Assembly (NCBI RefSeq): GCF_000146185.1
Contig: NC_012778.1
Location: forward strand, 348,501-412,500
DNA: 64,000 nt
Direction: 5' to 3'
Source of the DNA: [Eubacterium] eligens ATCC 27750
GTDB taxonomy: Bacteria; Bacillota; Clostridia; Lachnospirales; Lachnospiraceae
The notes beneath the pieces were generated by a model, which saw only the letters and a list, made by a program, of their open reading frames with translations, was not told where the DNA came from and made no database searches. This document shows positions 52,296 through 62,490 of this stretch, in pieces. Both the position numbers and the translations under genes were made by a program. The stretch's first letter is position 1. Each line of letters opens with the position of its first letter.

Positions 52296-53513
52296 ATGGC
52301 AAAGATTGCAGTGTTAGGTTATGGAACAGTAGGATCAGGAGTGGTTGAGGTATTAAATACCAATGGTGCTTCAATTGCAAAGAGAGCAGGAGATACTATT
52401 GAGGTTAAGAGTGTACTTGATTTAAGAGATTTTCCTGGAGATCCAATTCAGGATAAAATCGTTCATGATATAGATCTTATAATTAATGACCCTGAGATAG
52501 AGGTTGTTGTTGAGGTTATGGGTGGTGTAGAGCCGGCATTTACATTTGTTAAGAAGGCACTTGAAGCAGGAAAGAGTGTGTGTACATCTAATAAGGCACT
52601 TGTTGCTGCACACGGTCCGGAGCTTCTTGAGATGGCTAAAGAAAGAAAACTTAATTTCATGTTTGAGGCATCAGTAGGCGGTGGAATTCCAATTATCAGA
52701 CCGCTTAACCAGTCTCTTACAGCAGATGAGATTACTAAGATTACAGGTATTCTTAATGGAACAACTAACTATATTCTTACTAAGATGAGCAGAGAAGGAA
52801 TCTCATATCAGGAGGTTCTTAAAGAGGCACAGGCACTCGGATATGCAGAAAGAAATCCGGAGGCTGATGTTGAAGGTTACGATGCATGCAGAAAAATAGC
52901 AATTCTTACATCACTTGCATTTGGAAATACAGTGAAATTCGAGGAAGTGTATACAGAGGGAATAACAAAGATTTCTAATGAAGATTTTGCATATGCTAAA
53001 GAACTTGGATGCGTTATCAAACTTCTTGCAACAAGCTACAGCAAGGATGGCAAGGTATATGCAATAACAGCACCATTCATGATTGACAGCACACATCCAT
53101 TATATAATGTTAATGACGTTCTTAACGGAATCTATGTACACGGCAATGTATTAGGAGATGTAATGTTCTTCGGAGCAGGAGCAGGAAAGCTTCCAACAGC
53201 AAGTGCTGTAGTATCAGATGTAGTTGACTGTGTTAAGCATAAGGGTAAAAATGTTATGACAATCTGGAGTTCAGTAAAGCAGGAGCTTGGTGATACATTT
53301 GACGAGACAAGAAGATTCTTTGTAAGAATTAAGGGCGATGATGTCCAGGCAGCCAAGGCAGCATTTGGTGAAGGACAGGTTGTTAAGGTTGATGGAATTA
53401 ACGGAGAGTTCGGATTTGTTACAGAGCCTATGACAGAGAGAGCATTTGAAGATGCTAAGGATAAGGTTTCTGTTATAAGCAGAATCAGAATAGATGATAC
53501 TAAATTACAGTAA
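52296..53513 (+). CDS. hom: Homoserine dehydrogenase
   Basis: Reduces aspartate semialdehyde to homoserine for threonine and methionine, 405 aa. The NAD(P) motif is VLGYGTVGSGVVEVL at residues 5-19; EVMGGVEPA, TSNKALVA and the catalytic region GGGIPIIRPLNQ with GILNGTTNYILTKM are clear. No long C-terminal ACT is fused; the total length fits the form with a short C-terminal extension. GGAGG precedes the ATG. It is co-transcribed with the ACT protein and aspartate kinase. Confidence 0.96.
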   Translation: MAKIAVLGYGTVGSGVVEVLNTNGASIAKRAGDTIEVKSVLDLRDFPGDPIQDKIVHDIDLIINDPEIEVVVEVMGGVEPAFTFVKKALEAGKSVCTSNKALVAAHGPELLEMAKERKLNFMFEASVGGGIPIIRPLNQSLTADEITKITGILNGTTNYILTKMSREGISYQEVLKEAQALGYAERNPEADVEGYDACRKIAILTSLAFGNTVKFEEVYTEGITKISNEDFAYAKELGCVIKLLATSYSKDGKVYAITAPFMIDSTHPLYNVNDVLNGIYVHGNVLGDVMFFGAGAGKLPTASAVVSDVVDCVKHKGKNVMTIWSSVKQELGDTFDETRRFFVRIKGDDVQAAKAAFGEGQVVKVDGINGEFGFVTEPMTERAFEDAKDKVSVISRIRIDDTKLQ

Positions 53514-53534
53514 TAATATAAGGGAGTAAGAGTA

Positions 53535-54851
53535 ATGGTTAAAGTAGTTAAATTTGGTGGAAGTTCACTTGCAAGCGCAGAGCAGTTTAAGAAGGTTGGT
53601 AATATTATCCGTGCTGATGAGGACAGAAAGTATGTAGTTCCTTCAGCACCTGGAAAGAGATTTCCAGAGGATACTAAGGTTACTGATATGCTTTACAAAT
53701 GTTATGCAGAGGCAGAAGCTGGTAAGAATATTGAGAAGAGCCTTAAGGCAATTGAGGAAAGATATAACGAAATAATAAAGGGGCTTGGACTTAAGCTTTC
53801 ATTAAAGGAACAGTTCGAGACAATCAAGAAGAATTTTGAGGCACTTGCAGGAAAAGATTATGCAGCTTCAAGAGGTGAATATCTTAATGGTATTATCATG
53901 GCTAACTATCTTGGATATGAGTTCATAGACGCTGCTACAGTTATCTGCTTCGATAAGGATGGAGAGTTTGATTCAGAAAAGACTAATGAAGTGTGTGAAG
54001 CAAAGTTTGCTAATATTGTAAGAGCAGTTGTACCTGGATTTTATGGAGCAATGCCTAACGGAAAGGTTAAGACATTTTCAAGAGGCGGTTCTGATGTAAC
54101 AGGATCAATCGTTGCAAGAGCACTTAAGGCTGATATGTATGAGAACTGGACAGATGTATCAGGCTTCCTTGCAGCAGATCCAAGAATTGTAAATAATGCA
54201 AAGCCAATCAACGTTATTACATATAAGGAATTAAGAGAGCTTTCATACATGGGTGCATCAGTGCTTCATGAATCAGCTATCTTCCCTGTAAGAAAGGGTG
54301 GAATTCCTATCAATATTAAGAATACTAATGCTCCGGAAGATAAGGGAACAATGATTGTTGAGACAACATGTAATATGCCGGAATACACAATTACTGGTAT
54401 TGCAGGTAAGAAGGGATTCGTTGCAATCAGCATTGATAAGGATATGATGAATTCAGAAATAGGATTCTGTAGAAAGGTTCTTTCAGTATTCGAGGATAAC
54501 GGAATCTCAATCGAACATATGCCTTCAGGAATTGATACTATGACAGTATTTGTTCATCAGGATGAATTCGTAGAGAAGGAACAGAAGGTCCTTGCGCAGA
54601 TTCATAAGGCAGTTAATCCGGATTCTGTTGAGCTTGAAGCTAACCTTGCACTTATTGCGGTAGTCGGACGTGGAATGAAGAACAGTACAGGTATTGCTGG
54701 TAATATCTTCTCAGCACTTGCAAAAGCCAAGATTAATGTTAAAATGATAGATCAGGGATCTTCAGAGCTTAACATCATCATTGGCGTAAGAAACAGATAC
54801 TTTGAGGATGCTATTAAGACTATCTATGGAGTGTTTGTTCCAGAAGAATAA
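53535..54851 (+). CDS. lysC: Aspartate kinase
   Basis: First step of the aspartate pathway, 438 aa. The kinase N-terminus is VVKFGGSSLASAEQFKKVG, the nucleotide region has SRGGSDVTGSIVA, and two C-terminal ACT domains (TITGIAGKKGFVAISI and LALIAVVGRGMKN) give allosteric control. The monofunctional form is usual in Firmicutes. Feedback by lysine or threonine is not readable, so the symbol is used broadly. The gap to hom is 21 bases. Confidence 0.94.
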   Translation: MVKVVKFGGSSLASAEQFKKVGNIIRADEDRKYVVPSAPGKRFPEDTKVTDMLYKCYAEAEAGKNIEKSLKAIEERYNEIIKGLGLKLSLKEQFETIKKNFEALAGKDYAASRGEYLNGIIMANYLGYEFIDAATVICFDKDGEFDSEKTNEVCEAKFANIVRAVVPGFYGAMPNGKVKTFSRGGSDVTGSIVARALKADMYENWTDVSGFLAADPRIVNNAKPINVITYKELRELSYMGASVLHESAIFPVRKGGIPINIKNTNAPEDKGTMIVETTCNMPEYTITGIAGKKGFVAISIDKDMMNSEIGFCRKVLSVFEDNGISIEHMPSGIDTMTVFVHQDEFVEKEQKVLAQIHKAVNPDSVELEANLALIAVVGRGMKNSTGIAGNIFSALAKAKINVKMIDQGSSELNIIIGVRNRYFEDAIKTIYGVFVPEE

Positions 54852-54875
54852 TAAGTGAATAGGGGGATATGGGAT

Positions 54876-55346
54876 ATGAAGGAAGCTAAGAATGAGTTGT
54901 TACAGTTTGTCGGCGGCGTAATAATGCTTGTAGTAGGACTGTACATATTGTCACAGAAAGTTATGGTATCATCTTCATATGGGTTCTTCTCATTATGGGG
55001 TGGCAGGTTCTCATCAGGTCTTATTATGGTACCATTAATAATTGGAGTTGTATGGATGTTTGCTTCAGGCGGCTCATTTGTATCTAAAGTATTTACCGTA
55101 CTATCAGTGATACTTATAATTGCGGCAATTGTTGCGTCAACAAGAATCTGGCTTGTAACTATTACAATGTATGAATGGGTTCTTATACTTGTTCTTATAT
55201 TTGGCGGCACCGGATTGGTTGCAAAGGTATTGTTTGCTAACAATAAGTCAGAAAAGTCCAAGAAAGATAAGTCAGAGCAGACAGGCGGCAGTTATACATC
55301 AAGTGTAGATGATGAACTTGATAAGATGAAAAAGAATATGAAGTAA
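54876..55346 (+). CDS. Small membrane protein, function unknown
   Basis: 156 aa from ATG 54876, with GGGGG 10 bases upstream; a GTG start seven codons earlier is in frame but lies over the ribosome site. About four hydrophobic helices in the first 120 residues (LQFVGGVIMLVVGLYIL, GLIMVPLIIGVVWMF, VFTVLSVILIIAAIVAS, WVLILVLIFGGTGLVAKV). The tail is charged (KSEKSKKDKSEQT, DDELDKMKKNMK). I do not recognise it. It follows aspartate kinase by 24 bases. Confidence 0.7.
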   Translation: MKEAKNELLQFVGGVIMLVVGLYILSQKVMVSSSYGFFSLWGGRFSSGLIMVPLIIGVVWMFASGGSFVSKVFTVLSVILIIAAIVASTRIWLVTITMYEWVLILVLIFGGTGLVAKVLFANNKSEKSKKDKSEQTGGSYTSSVDDELDKMKKNMK

Positions 55347-55354
55347 ATTTCATT

Positions 55355-55381
55355 CCCCGCACATGGAGTGCGGGGATTCTT
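55355..55381 (+). terminator. Probable terminator after the small membrane protein gene
   Basis: CCCCGCAC and GTGCGGGG pair perfectly (55355-55376) around ATGGA-type loop. The T-run is weak (ATTCTTG). Confidence 0.65.
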
Positions 55382-55461
55382 GCGTTTATGCAACTGTTGA
55401 TAAACTTTGATGAAATTGATATAATTAAATGTAATATGCGTATGAAAACGGAGGAAGATTA

Positions 55462-57753
55462 ATGGATATCGCAAAGAAGATAGCGGAAGAGCTGGAAATT
55501 AAAGTAACACAGGTAGAAGCTGCTGTTAAACTTATAGATGAGGGGTGTACAATCCCTTTTATTGCAAGATACAGAAAGGAAGTTACAGGAGCGTTAAATG
55601 ATGAACAGCTCCGTAATCTTGATGAGAGATTAAAGTATTTAAGAAATCTTGAAGACAGAAAGACTCAGGTTCTCGCAAGCATTGAAGAACAGGGAAAGCT
55701 TACAGAAGAACTTAAGGCTGCTATTACAGCAGCAGAAACAATGGTTCTTGTAGAAGATCTTTACAGACCATATAAGCAGAAGAGAAGAACAAGAGCAACA
55801 ATTGCGAAAGAGAAAGGTCTTGAACCACTTGCACAGTTCATATATGCACAGGAAGCTACAGAAGATGTAGAAGTCAAGGCAGCAGAATTTATCAGTGATG
55901 AAGAGGGTAAGGAAGTTGCTACAGCACAGGATGCAATAGCAGGTGCATTAGATATAATTGCAGAGCAGATATCAGATGTTGCAGATTACAGAACATATAT
56001 CAGAGACATCACAATGAAAGAAGGAAAGCTTGTTGTAACAGCCAAAGATGAAAAGGCTGAGTCTGTATACGAGAATTATTATGATTATAGCGAGGCACTT
56101 TCAACAATTCCGGGACACAGAATTCTTGCAATTAACAGAGGAGAGGATGAGAAGTTTCTTACTGTTAAGGTAGAAGCACCGGAAGAGAGAATATTAAGAT
56201 ATCTCGAAAAGAATATTCTTAAAGACAATGCATTTACAGAAGAGTACCTTAAGAACTGTATTGCAGATGCATATGGAAGACTTATCGCACCAGCTATTGA
56301 AAGAGAGATAAGAAGCAGCCTTACAGAGACAGCAGAGGATGGGGCAATCAAAGTCTTTGGAAAGAATCTTGAACAGCTTCTTCTTCAGCCACCTATTGCC
56401 GGCAAGGTTGTTCTTGGCTGGGATCCGGCTTTCAGAACAGGCTGTAAGCTTGCAGTTGTAGATCCTACAGGCAAGGTGCTTGCAACTAAAGTTATATACC
56501 CTACAGAACCACACAATAAGGTGGCTGAATCTAAGGCTGAGGTTAAGAAGCTTATAGATAAGTACCACGTTAATCTTATTTCGTGTGGTAACGGAACAGC
56601 TTCAAGAGAATCAGAGAAGATTATTTCAGATATGATACATGAGATGAATCTTCCTGTTGATTATGTAATCACTAACGAGGCAGGGGCTTCTGTATATTCA
56701 GCAAGTAAACTTGCAACAGAGGAATTCCCTGACTTTGATGTGGCACAGAGAAGTGCAGTTTCAATAGCAAGACGAGTTCAGGATCCATTGGCAGAGCTTG
56801 TCAAGATTGACCCTAAATCAATCGGAGTAGGTCAGTATCAGCATGATATGAACCAGAAGAAGTTAGAGAATACACTTACAGGAGTTGTTGAGGACAGCGT
56901 TAATAAGGTTGGAGTAGACTTAAATACTGCATCGGCCTCACTTCTTGAGTATATTTCAGGTATATCTAAGGCAGTAGCTAAGAATATAGTTGAATATAGA
57001 GAGACTAACGGAAGATTCACGAACAGAAAGCAGCTTTTAAAGGTTGCAAAGCTTGGACCTAAGGCATTTGAACAGTGTGCAGGATTCATGAGAATATCAG
57101 GCGGCGATAATCCGTTAGACGCAACAAGCGTACATCCTGAAAGTTATGAGGCAGCAACAAAGCTTCTTGCACTTTTAGGTTATGATATTAATTCAATAAC
57201 ATCAGGAGAACTTATAGGACTTAAGAGCAAAGTTGAAGATTTTGCCAAGATGGCGGATGAACTTGGAATAGGAACAATGACACTTGAAGATATAGTTAAA
57301 GAACTTGAGAAGCCGGGAAGAGACCCAAGAGATGAGATGCCTAAGCCTATATTAAGAAAAGATGTTCTTGATATGAAGGATTTAACACCGGGCATGATAC
57401 TTAAGGGAACAGTCAGAAATGTTATTGATTTCGGAGCATTTGTTGATATCGGAGTGCATCAGGACGGACTTGTACACATTTCCCAGATGAGCAGCACAAA
57501 GAGAGTTGAGCACCCTCTTGATGTTGTAAGTGTAGGAGATATCGTAGATGTAAGAGTTATAGATGTTGATATCCCTAAGGCAAGAATTTCACTTTCAATG
57601 ATACTTGATGAAAAAGAGGCAGCTAACAGAAAGTACACTAAGGATAATTCCAATAATAAGAATAACAGAAACAACGGCAAAGGAAACAGACAGGACAGAA
57701 AGCCTAAGAAGGAAGGCCTTAACCTTTCAGGTCTTGCCAAGTTCATGCATTAA
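55462..57753 (+). CDS. tex: Tex-family S1 RNA-binding protein
   Basis: 763 aa, a Tex/YhgF protein involved in transcription and RNA processing control. Domains in order: helical N-terminal region (CTIPFIARYRKEVTGALND near the start), YqgF-like RNase H domain (GWDPAFRTGCKLAVVD), helix-hairpin-helix tandem (SASLLEYISGISKAVAKNI), and an S1 domain near 650-725 (GMILKGTVRNVIDFGAFVDIG). A basic, Asn/Lys-rich tail follows (NSNNKNNRNNGKGNRQ). GGAGG precedes the ATG. The next gene starts 12 bases downstream. Confidence 0.96.
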   Translation: MDIAKKIAEELEIKVTQVEAAVKLIDEGCTIPFIARYRKEVTGALNDEQLRNLDERLKYLRNLEDRKTQVLASIEEQGKLTEELKAAITAAETMVLVEDLYRPYKQKRRTRATIAKEKGLEPLAQFIYAQEATEDVEVKAAEFISDEEGKEVATAQDAIAGALDIIAEQISDVADYRTYIRDITMKEGKLVVTAKDEKAESVYENYYDYSEALSTIPGHRILAINRGEDEKFLTVKVEAPEERILRYLEKNILKDNAFTEEYLKNCIADAYGRLIAPAIEREIRSSLTETAEDGAIKVFGKNLEQLLLQPPIAGKVVLGWDPAFRTGCKLAVVDPTGKVLATKVIYPTEPHNKVAESKAEVKKLIDKYHVNLISCGNGTASRESEKIISDMIHEMNLPVDYVITNEAGASVYSASKLATEEFPDFDVAQRSAVSIARRVQDPLAELVKIDPKSIGVGQYQHDMNQKKLENTLTGVVEDSVNKVGVDLNTASASLLEYISGISKAVAKNIVEYRETNGRFTNRKQLLKVAKLGPKAFEQCAGFMRISGGDNPLDATSVHPESYEAATKLLALLGYDINSITSGELIGLKSKVEDFAKMADELGIGTMTLEDIVKELEKPGRDPRDEMPKPILRKDVLDMKDLTPGMILKGTVRNVIDFGAFVDIGVHQDGLVHISQMSSTKRVEHPLDVVSVGDIVDVRVIDVDIPKARISLSMILDEKEAANRKYTKDNSNNKNNRNNGKGNRQDRKPKKEGLNLSGLAKFMH

Positions 57754-57765
57754 TAGGAGTACTGT

Positions 57766-58299
57766 ATGGAAGATAGAATAGAATTTGACAGCGTAATTAC
57801 AGAGAAAGCACTTAATGATTTCAAGATGTATCACATTTTTCACAATGTTGGGGGAGTATTCGGATATGTTTTTGCAGCATTTGCAATAGTCATGTGCGTG
57901 CTTGGCGTAATATTCAAAATGTCTCCTAAATATATAGTCATGATGGGACTTTTTGGAGTGTTTTTCTTCTTTTATCCAATTGTTAATATGAGGCTTGGAA
58001 CTAAAAAGCAGATGAAAACAGTTGCAGCATTTAAAGAGCCTATGCATTATAGTGCCGGGGAAGACAAGATAATTGTAAGTCAGGGTGATATGTCAGAAGA
58101 ACTTGCATGGGAGCAGATATACAAGATAAGATTCACAGGAAGCAATCTTATTCTGTATCTTTCATCTGTCAGAGCCAATGTGCTTACAGTTAACAGTATG
58201 GGTGAGGCAGCAGTTCCTTTTGTTAAAATGTGTCAGAAGAAATTAAAGTCTTTTCAGGTTAAGGTTAATATGGATAAGCTTGCTAAGGCTGTAGCTTAA
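57766..58299 (+). CDS. YcxB-like small membrane protein
   Basis: 177 aa. Two membrane helices (about residues 30-78) followed by a beta-rich cytoplasmic domain (KIIVSQGDMSEELAWEQIYK, LILYLSSVRANVLTVN). It is of the same type as the gene at 33955-34506. Function unknown. It lies 12 bases after tex and 19 before tsaE, so it is probably in that transcript. Confidence 0.7.
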   Translation: MEDRIEFDSVITEKALNDFKMYHIFHNVGGVFGYVFAAFAIVMCVLGVIFKMSPKYIVMMGLFGVFFFFYPIVNMRLGTKKQMKTVAAFKEPMHYSAGEDKIIVSQGDMSEELAWEQIYKIRFTGSNLILYLSSVRANVLTVNSMGEAAVPFVKMCQKKLKSFQVKVNMDKLAKAVA

Positions 58300-58318
58300 G
58301 TAAGCAGATAGGAATAAT

Positions 58319-58750
58319 ATGGTTAAAGAAACATTTAACGCTAAAGAAACATTTGAAGCAGGATATGAGATGGGTAAGAAGGCTCTTCCGGGGCAGATAT
58401 ACTGTCTAAATGGAGATTTAGGTGTCGGAAAAACAGTATTTACGCAGGGCTTTGCGAAAGGTCTTGGAATAGAAGAGCCTGTCAACAGCCCTACATTTAC
58501 AATTATTCAGGAATACCATGAAGGCAGACTGCCATTGTATCATTTTGATGTATACAGAATTGGCGATGTTGAAGAGATGGATGAGCTTGGATATGAGGAA
58601 TATTTCTATTCAGACGGGGTGTGCCTTATTGAATGGAGCACACTTATACAGGAGATAATTCCAGATAATGCGATAGAGATAGTTATAGAAAAAGACCTTG
58701 AAAAAGGCTTTGATTACAGGAAAATAACTATCGGGCAGGAGGCAGTATGA
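58319..58750 (+). CDS. tsaE: tRNA t6A synthesis ATPase
   Basis: 143 aa. P-loop GDLGVGKTVFTQGFAKGLG near residues 33-50, plus SPTFTIIQEYH and LIEWS. TsaE supports TsaB-TsaD in forming N6-threonylcarbamoyladenosine at position 37 of ANN-decoding tRNAs. It overlaps tsaB by 4 bases. No strong ribosome site is visible; AGGAATA precedes the ATG. Confidence 0.95.
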   Translation: MVKETFNAKETFEAGYEMGKKALPGQIYCLNGDLGVGKTVFTQGFAKGLGIEEPVNSPTFTIIQEYHEGRLPLYHFDVYRIGDVEEMDELGYEEYFYSDGVCLIEWSTLIQEIIPDNAIEIVIEKDLEKGFDYRKITIGQEAV

Positions 58751-59448
58751 GAATATTAGCGATAGAAAGTTCAGCAGTTACAGCATCAGTTGCGATTCTT
58801 GAAGATGATACACTTGTTGTTGAATACACAATTAATCATAAGATGACACATTCACAGACACTTCTTCCAATGATAGATGATATATTTTCAATGGTTCAGT
58901 TAAAGCCTGATGATGTTGATGTTATAGCAGTATCAAAGGGACCGGGTTCGTTCACGGGCCTAAGAATTGGTGCGGCTACAGGCAAGGGAATTGCACTTGC
59001 GCTTGACAAAAAGATGGTGGCAGTACCGACACTTGCGGCTATGGCATATAATTTATATGGAGACAGCAGATACATATGCCCTGTAATGGATGCAAGAAGA
59101 AAGCACCTGTACAGTGGAATATATACATTTGACGGCGACAGGCTTATTACAGTAAGAGATGTTAATCTTGAGTCATATGATGAGCTTGCAGAAGAACTTG
59201 CTGGACTTGATAGACAGGTTGTATTAGTAGGTGATGGTGTAGATGTCGCAGGTGATGTCCTTAAAGAGCAGCTTGGTGACAAATGTGTTCTTGCACCGGC
59301 TCATATCAAGACACAGAGAGCTGGTTCAGTAGCGCTTTTAGCAAAGCAGATGGCAGATAATGGTGAGTATACAGATGCTGATGAGTTAAAGCCTGATTAT
59401 CTGCGCCCTTCACAGGCAGAAAGAGAGAAGGCACAGCATGAGTCTTAA
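58747..59448 (+). CDS. tsaB: tRNA t6A synthesis protein TsaB
   Basis: 233 aa, ASKHA-fold partner of TsaD. N-terminal ILAIESSAVTASVAIL and KGPGSFTGLRIGAATGKG identify it. It is a non-catalytic dimer partner in t6A synthesis. GGAGG lies just before the ATG. It overlaps both tsaE upstream and rimI downstream, so the three are translated together. Confidence 0.95.
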   Translation: MRILAIESSAVTASVAILEDDTLVVEYTINHKMTHSQTLLPMIDDIFSMVQLKPDDVDVIAVSKGPGSFTGLRIGAATGKGIALALDKKMVAVPTLAAMAYNLYGDSRYICPVMDARRKHLYSGIYTFDGDRLITVRDVNLESYDELAEELAGLDRQVVLVGDGVDVAGDVLKEQLGDKCVLAPAHIKTQRAGSVALLAKQMADNGEYTDADELKPDYLRPSQAEREKAQHES

Positions 59449-59887
59449 ATATGTGATAAGACCGATGACGGAAGATGATACATTTGCAGTGGAACTGATA
59501 GAACAGGTAATATTCTCGCTTCCATGGTCGCAGAAATCATTTGCAGATGCGTGCAGGAATCAGGACAATGTGTATCTGGTATGCGAGGCAGACGGAGTAA
59601 TAGCAGGATATTGTGGTATGTGGACTGTGCTTGGAGAAGGCAATATAACCAACATGGCAGTATCACCGGATTACAGGCGGTGCGGCATAGCACAGATGCT
59701 TATGCAATCAATGGAAAAGTATGGTAATGACAAGAATGTTACATCATATTTCCTTGAAGTCAGGCAGAGCAATCTGCCAGCAATAGCCCTTTATGAAAAA
59801 ATGGGGTATAAGAATATAGGAATAAGAAAAAGATTTTATGAAAAACCAGTTGAGGACGCAGTAATAATGTCTAAAAATATTGGGTGA
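59438..59887 (+). CDS. rimI: Ribosomal protein alanine N-acetyltransferase
   Basis: 149 aa GNAT enzyme that acetylates the N-terminus of S18 in other bacteria. Acetyl-CoA motif ITNMAVSPDYRRCGIAQML; C-terminal SNLPAIALYEKMGYKNIGIR is typical. It overlaps tsaB by 11 bases, the conserved tsaE-tsaB-rimI arrangement of Firmicutes. Confidence 0.92.
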   Translation: MSLKYVIRPMTEDDTFAVELIEQVIFSLPWSQKSFADACRNQDNVYLVCEADGVIAGYCGMWTVLGEGNITNMAVSPDYRRCGIAQMLMQSMEKYGNDKNVTSYFLEVRQSNLPAIALYEKMGYKNIGIRKRFYEKPVEDAVIMSKNIG

Positions 59888-59942
59888 AATAATAGACTGC
59901 ATAATATATATTGATGTATAATAACAGAAGGAGGTGCGATTA

Positions 59943-60857
59943 ATGCTTGATGTATGTTTACTGGGAACCAGTGGCATGCTTCCCCTGCCGGGAAGATGGC
60001 TGACATCGCTTATGACACGTTACAACGGAAGCAGCCTGATGATAGATTGCGGAGAGGGAACACAGATAGCTGTTAAGCAGAAAGGATGGAGTTTTAATCC
60101 TATAGATGTTATCTGTTTCACACATTATCATGCTGATCATATAAGTGGTTTGCCGGGGCTTTTGCTCACAATAGGTAATTCTGACAGAAAGAAGCCCTTA
60201 ACTCTTGTAGGACCCAAGGGGCTTGGCAGGGTAGTTTCTTCGCTCAGGGTAATCGCACCAGAGCTGCCATTTGAACTTAAGTTTATAGAACTTACGAATC
60301 AGCAGGAGCATTTGTCAATATGCGGATATGAGATAGATGCATTCAGGGTTAATCATGCTGTTATATGTTATGGGTATTCGATTAGTATTCCAAGAATAGG
60401 CAAGTTTGATGTAGAGAAGGCGAAAGAACTTGGTATTCCGTGCAGCATGTGGAATAAACTGCAGCATGGAACAGCGGTTACAATAGATGATAAAGAATAT
60501 ACGCCGGATATGGTTATGGGGGCGGCAAGAAAAGGGCTTAAAGTAACATATTGTACAGATAGCAGGCCTGTTCAGATTATATCAGATAATGCTAAGGAAT
60601 CAGATCTTTTCATATGTGAGGGTATGTATGGAGAGGATGGTAAGGAAGCTAAGGCAAAGGAATATAAGCATATGACCTTTACAGAAGCGGCACAGCTTGC
60701 AAAGAATGCGGATGTCAGGGAAATGTGGCTGACACATTATAGTCCTTCACTTGTAAGACCTCAGGATTATGTTGATAAGGCAAGAAAGATATTCCCTGCT
60801 ACAATAGCAGCTAATGATGGAAGAACAGTTGAGTTGAAGTTTGACGATGAGGGTTAG
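59943..60857 (+). CDS. rnz: Ribonuclease Z
   Basis: 304 aa, endonuclease that trims 3' ends of tRNA precursors. Metallo-beta-lactamase motif FTHYHADHISGLPGLL, then the dimer/substrate arm region and late HMTFTEAA, WLTHYSPS supply further His ligands. The start is ATG 59943 with AAGGAGG (59928-59934) 8 bases before; a GTG nine bases upstream sits on the ribosome site. The next gene begins 3 bases after the stop. Confidence 0.94.
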   Translation: MLDVCLLGTSGMLPLPGRWLTSLMTRYNGSSLMIDCGEGTQIAVKQKGWSFNPIDVICFTHYHADHISGLPGLLLTIGNSDRKKPLTLVGPKGLGRVVSSLRVIAPELPFELKFIELTNQQEHLSICGYEIDAFRVNHAVICYGYSISIPRIGKFDVEKAKELGIPCSMWNKLQHGTAVTIDDKEYTPDMVMGAARKGLKVTYCTDSRPVQIISDNAKESDLFICEGMYGEDGKEAKAKEYKHMTFTEAAQLAKNADVREMWLTHYSPSLVRPQDYVDKARKIFPATIAANDGRTVELKFDDEG

Positions 60858-60860
60858 ATT

Positions 60861-61448
60861 ATGAAAAAATACGGAAGGACGATAATTGTAATAGCAGTAT
60901 TGGTTGCGTTGGGACTGGTGTATTACTATTACCTTGCTAATAAGGATACAGGTAAAGATGCTACTGATATTGCAGCAGATACAAGTGAGGTTTCTGTGCT
61001 TATTTCAAAAGATATTATGGCTAATTATCCGGAATCACCTAAGGATGTAGTTAATCTGTATGCAAGAATAACGAAGGCATATTATGATACATCACTTACT
61101 GATGAGCAGATTGAAGCATTAGGAAAGCAGGCACGTCTGATGTTTGATGATGAATTAAAGAATACGCAGACAGATGCGGATTTCTATGAGAAACTTAAGG
61201 AAGATATAGGCAATTATAATTCAACCAAAACACGTATAAGTTCATATGCTATACAGAGTGCTGCCAAGACTAAATATTCAACATTCAAAGACAGACAGTA
61301 TGCATCAATCGCATTAGTGTATTATCTGAGACAGGGTGACAAGCTTATAGATTCACCAACAAAATTCACCTTAAGAAAAGATGATGATGGACACTGGAAG
61401 ATTCTTTTCTGGGAGCTTACTGAAATAAGCAGTGATTCAGAACAATAG
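60861..61448 (+). CDS. Membrane-anchored protein with extracytoplasmic domain, function unknown
   Basis: 195 aa. An N-terminal membrane helix (about residues 6-26; [19 protein letters not shown]) is followed by an extracytoplasmic domain of mixed helices and a C-terminal beta region ([34 protein letters not shown]). No enzyme motif is seen. It lies between rnz and tsaD in a tight run, overlapping the tsaD upstream region. It could be a lipoprotein-like envelope protein, but has no lipobox cysteine. Confidence 0.7.
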   Translation: MKKYGRTIIVIAVLVALGLVYYYYLANKDTGKDATDIAADTSEVSVLISKDIMANYPESPKDVVNLYARITKAYYDTSLTDEQIEALGKQARLMFDDELKNTQTDADFYEKLKEDIGNYNSTKTRISSYAIQSAAKTKYSTFKDRQYASIALVYYLRQGDKLIDSPTKFTLRKDDDGHWKILFWELTEISSDSEQ

Positions 61449-61458
61449 GAGATATAAA

Positions 61459-62490
61459 ATGAGCGAAAAAGATGATGTTCTTATCCTTGCAATAGAAAGT
61501 TCATGTGATGAGACAGCGGCAGCAGTAGTGAAGAATGGAAGAGAGGTATTGTCAAATGTGATTAATACCCAGATAGCCATACATACAGAGTATGGTGGTG
61601 TAGTTCCTGAAATTGCGTCAAGAAAACATATAGAAAATATTAACCCTGTAATAAGGAAAGCACTTGAAGATGCAGGAGTAACACTTGATGATATAGATGC
61701 AATAGGCGTTACATATGGTCCTGGACTTGTAGGTGCGCTTCTTGTCGGAGTTGCGGAGGCTAAAGCAATAGCATTTGCAAAGAATAAACCATTAGTAGGA
61801 GTGCATCACATAGAAGGCCATATTAGTGCCAACTATGTTGAGAATAAAGAACTCGAACCTCCTTTTGTTGCACTTGTTGTTTCGGGAGGACATACACACC
61901 TTGTTAAGGTCAATGACTATGGCGAGTATGAAATAGTTGGAAGAACAAGAGATGATGCGGCAGGAGAAGCATTTGACAAGGTTGCAAGGGCAATAGGATT
62001 GGGATATCCGGGAGGACCTAAGATAGATAAGCTTGCAAAGGAAGGCAATCCGGATGCAATAGAATTTCCGAGGGCACATGTTGATGATGCTCCTTATGAT
62101 TTTTCGTTTAGTGGAATAAAGTCAGCAGTGCTTAATTATATTAATTCTGCCAATATGCAGGGCAAAGAGATAAACAGGGCTGATGTAGCAGCGTCATTCC
62201 AGAAGGCGGTAGTAGATGCTCTTGTTTCACGGGCAGTAAGGCTGGCAAAAGAATGTGGAATGGATAAGCTTGCAATAGCTGGAGGAGTTGCATCTAATTC
62301 TGCGCTTCGTGCAGCAATACAGGAAGCGTGTGCAAAGAATAACATTGGCTTCTATTCGCCATCACCTATACTATGTACAGACAACGCAGCTATGATAGGG
62401 GCAGCAGCATATTATGAATATATTAAGGGGGTACGTCATGGCTATGATTTAAATGCTGTGCCGAACCTTAAATTAGGAGAACGCATATAA
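61459..62490 (+). CDS. tsaD: tRNA N6-adenosine threonylcarbamoyltransferase
   Basis: 343 aa. The metal-binding HxxxH is VHHIEGHI near residue 110; [16 protein letters not shown] and [10 protein letters not shown] are family hallmarks. It transfers threonylcarbamoyl to A37 of tRNA with TsaB and TsaE, encoded a few genes upstream. AGGAG lies 8 bases before the ATG at 61459; the nine upstream codons read through the previous gene's end. Its TAA overlaps the ATG of ispD by one base. Confidence 0.97.
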   Translation: MSEKDDVLILAIESSCDETAAAVVKNGREVLSNVINTQIAIHTEYGGVVPEIASRKHIENINPVIRKALEDAGVTLDDIDAIGVTYGPGLVGALLVGVAEAKAIAFAKNKPLVGVHHIEGHISANYVENKELEPPFVALVVSGGHTHLVKVNDYGEYEIVGRTRDDAAGEAFDKVARAIGLGYPGGPKIDKLAKEGNPDAIEFPRAHVDDAPYDFSFSGIKSAVLNYINSANMQGKEINRADVAASFQKAVVDALVSRAVRLAKECGMDKLAIAGGVASNSALRAAIQEACAKNNIGFYSPSPILCTDNAAMIGAAAYYEYIKGVRHGYDLNAVPNLKLGERI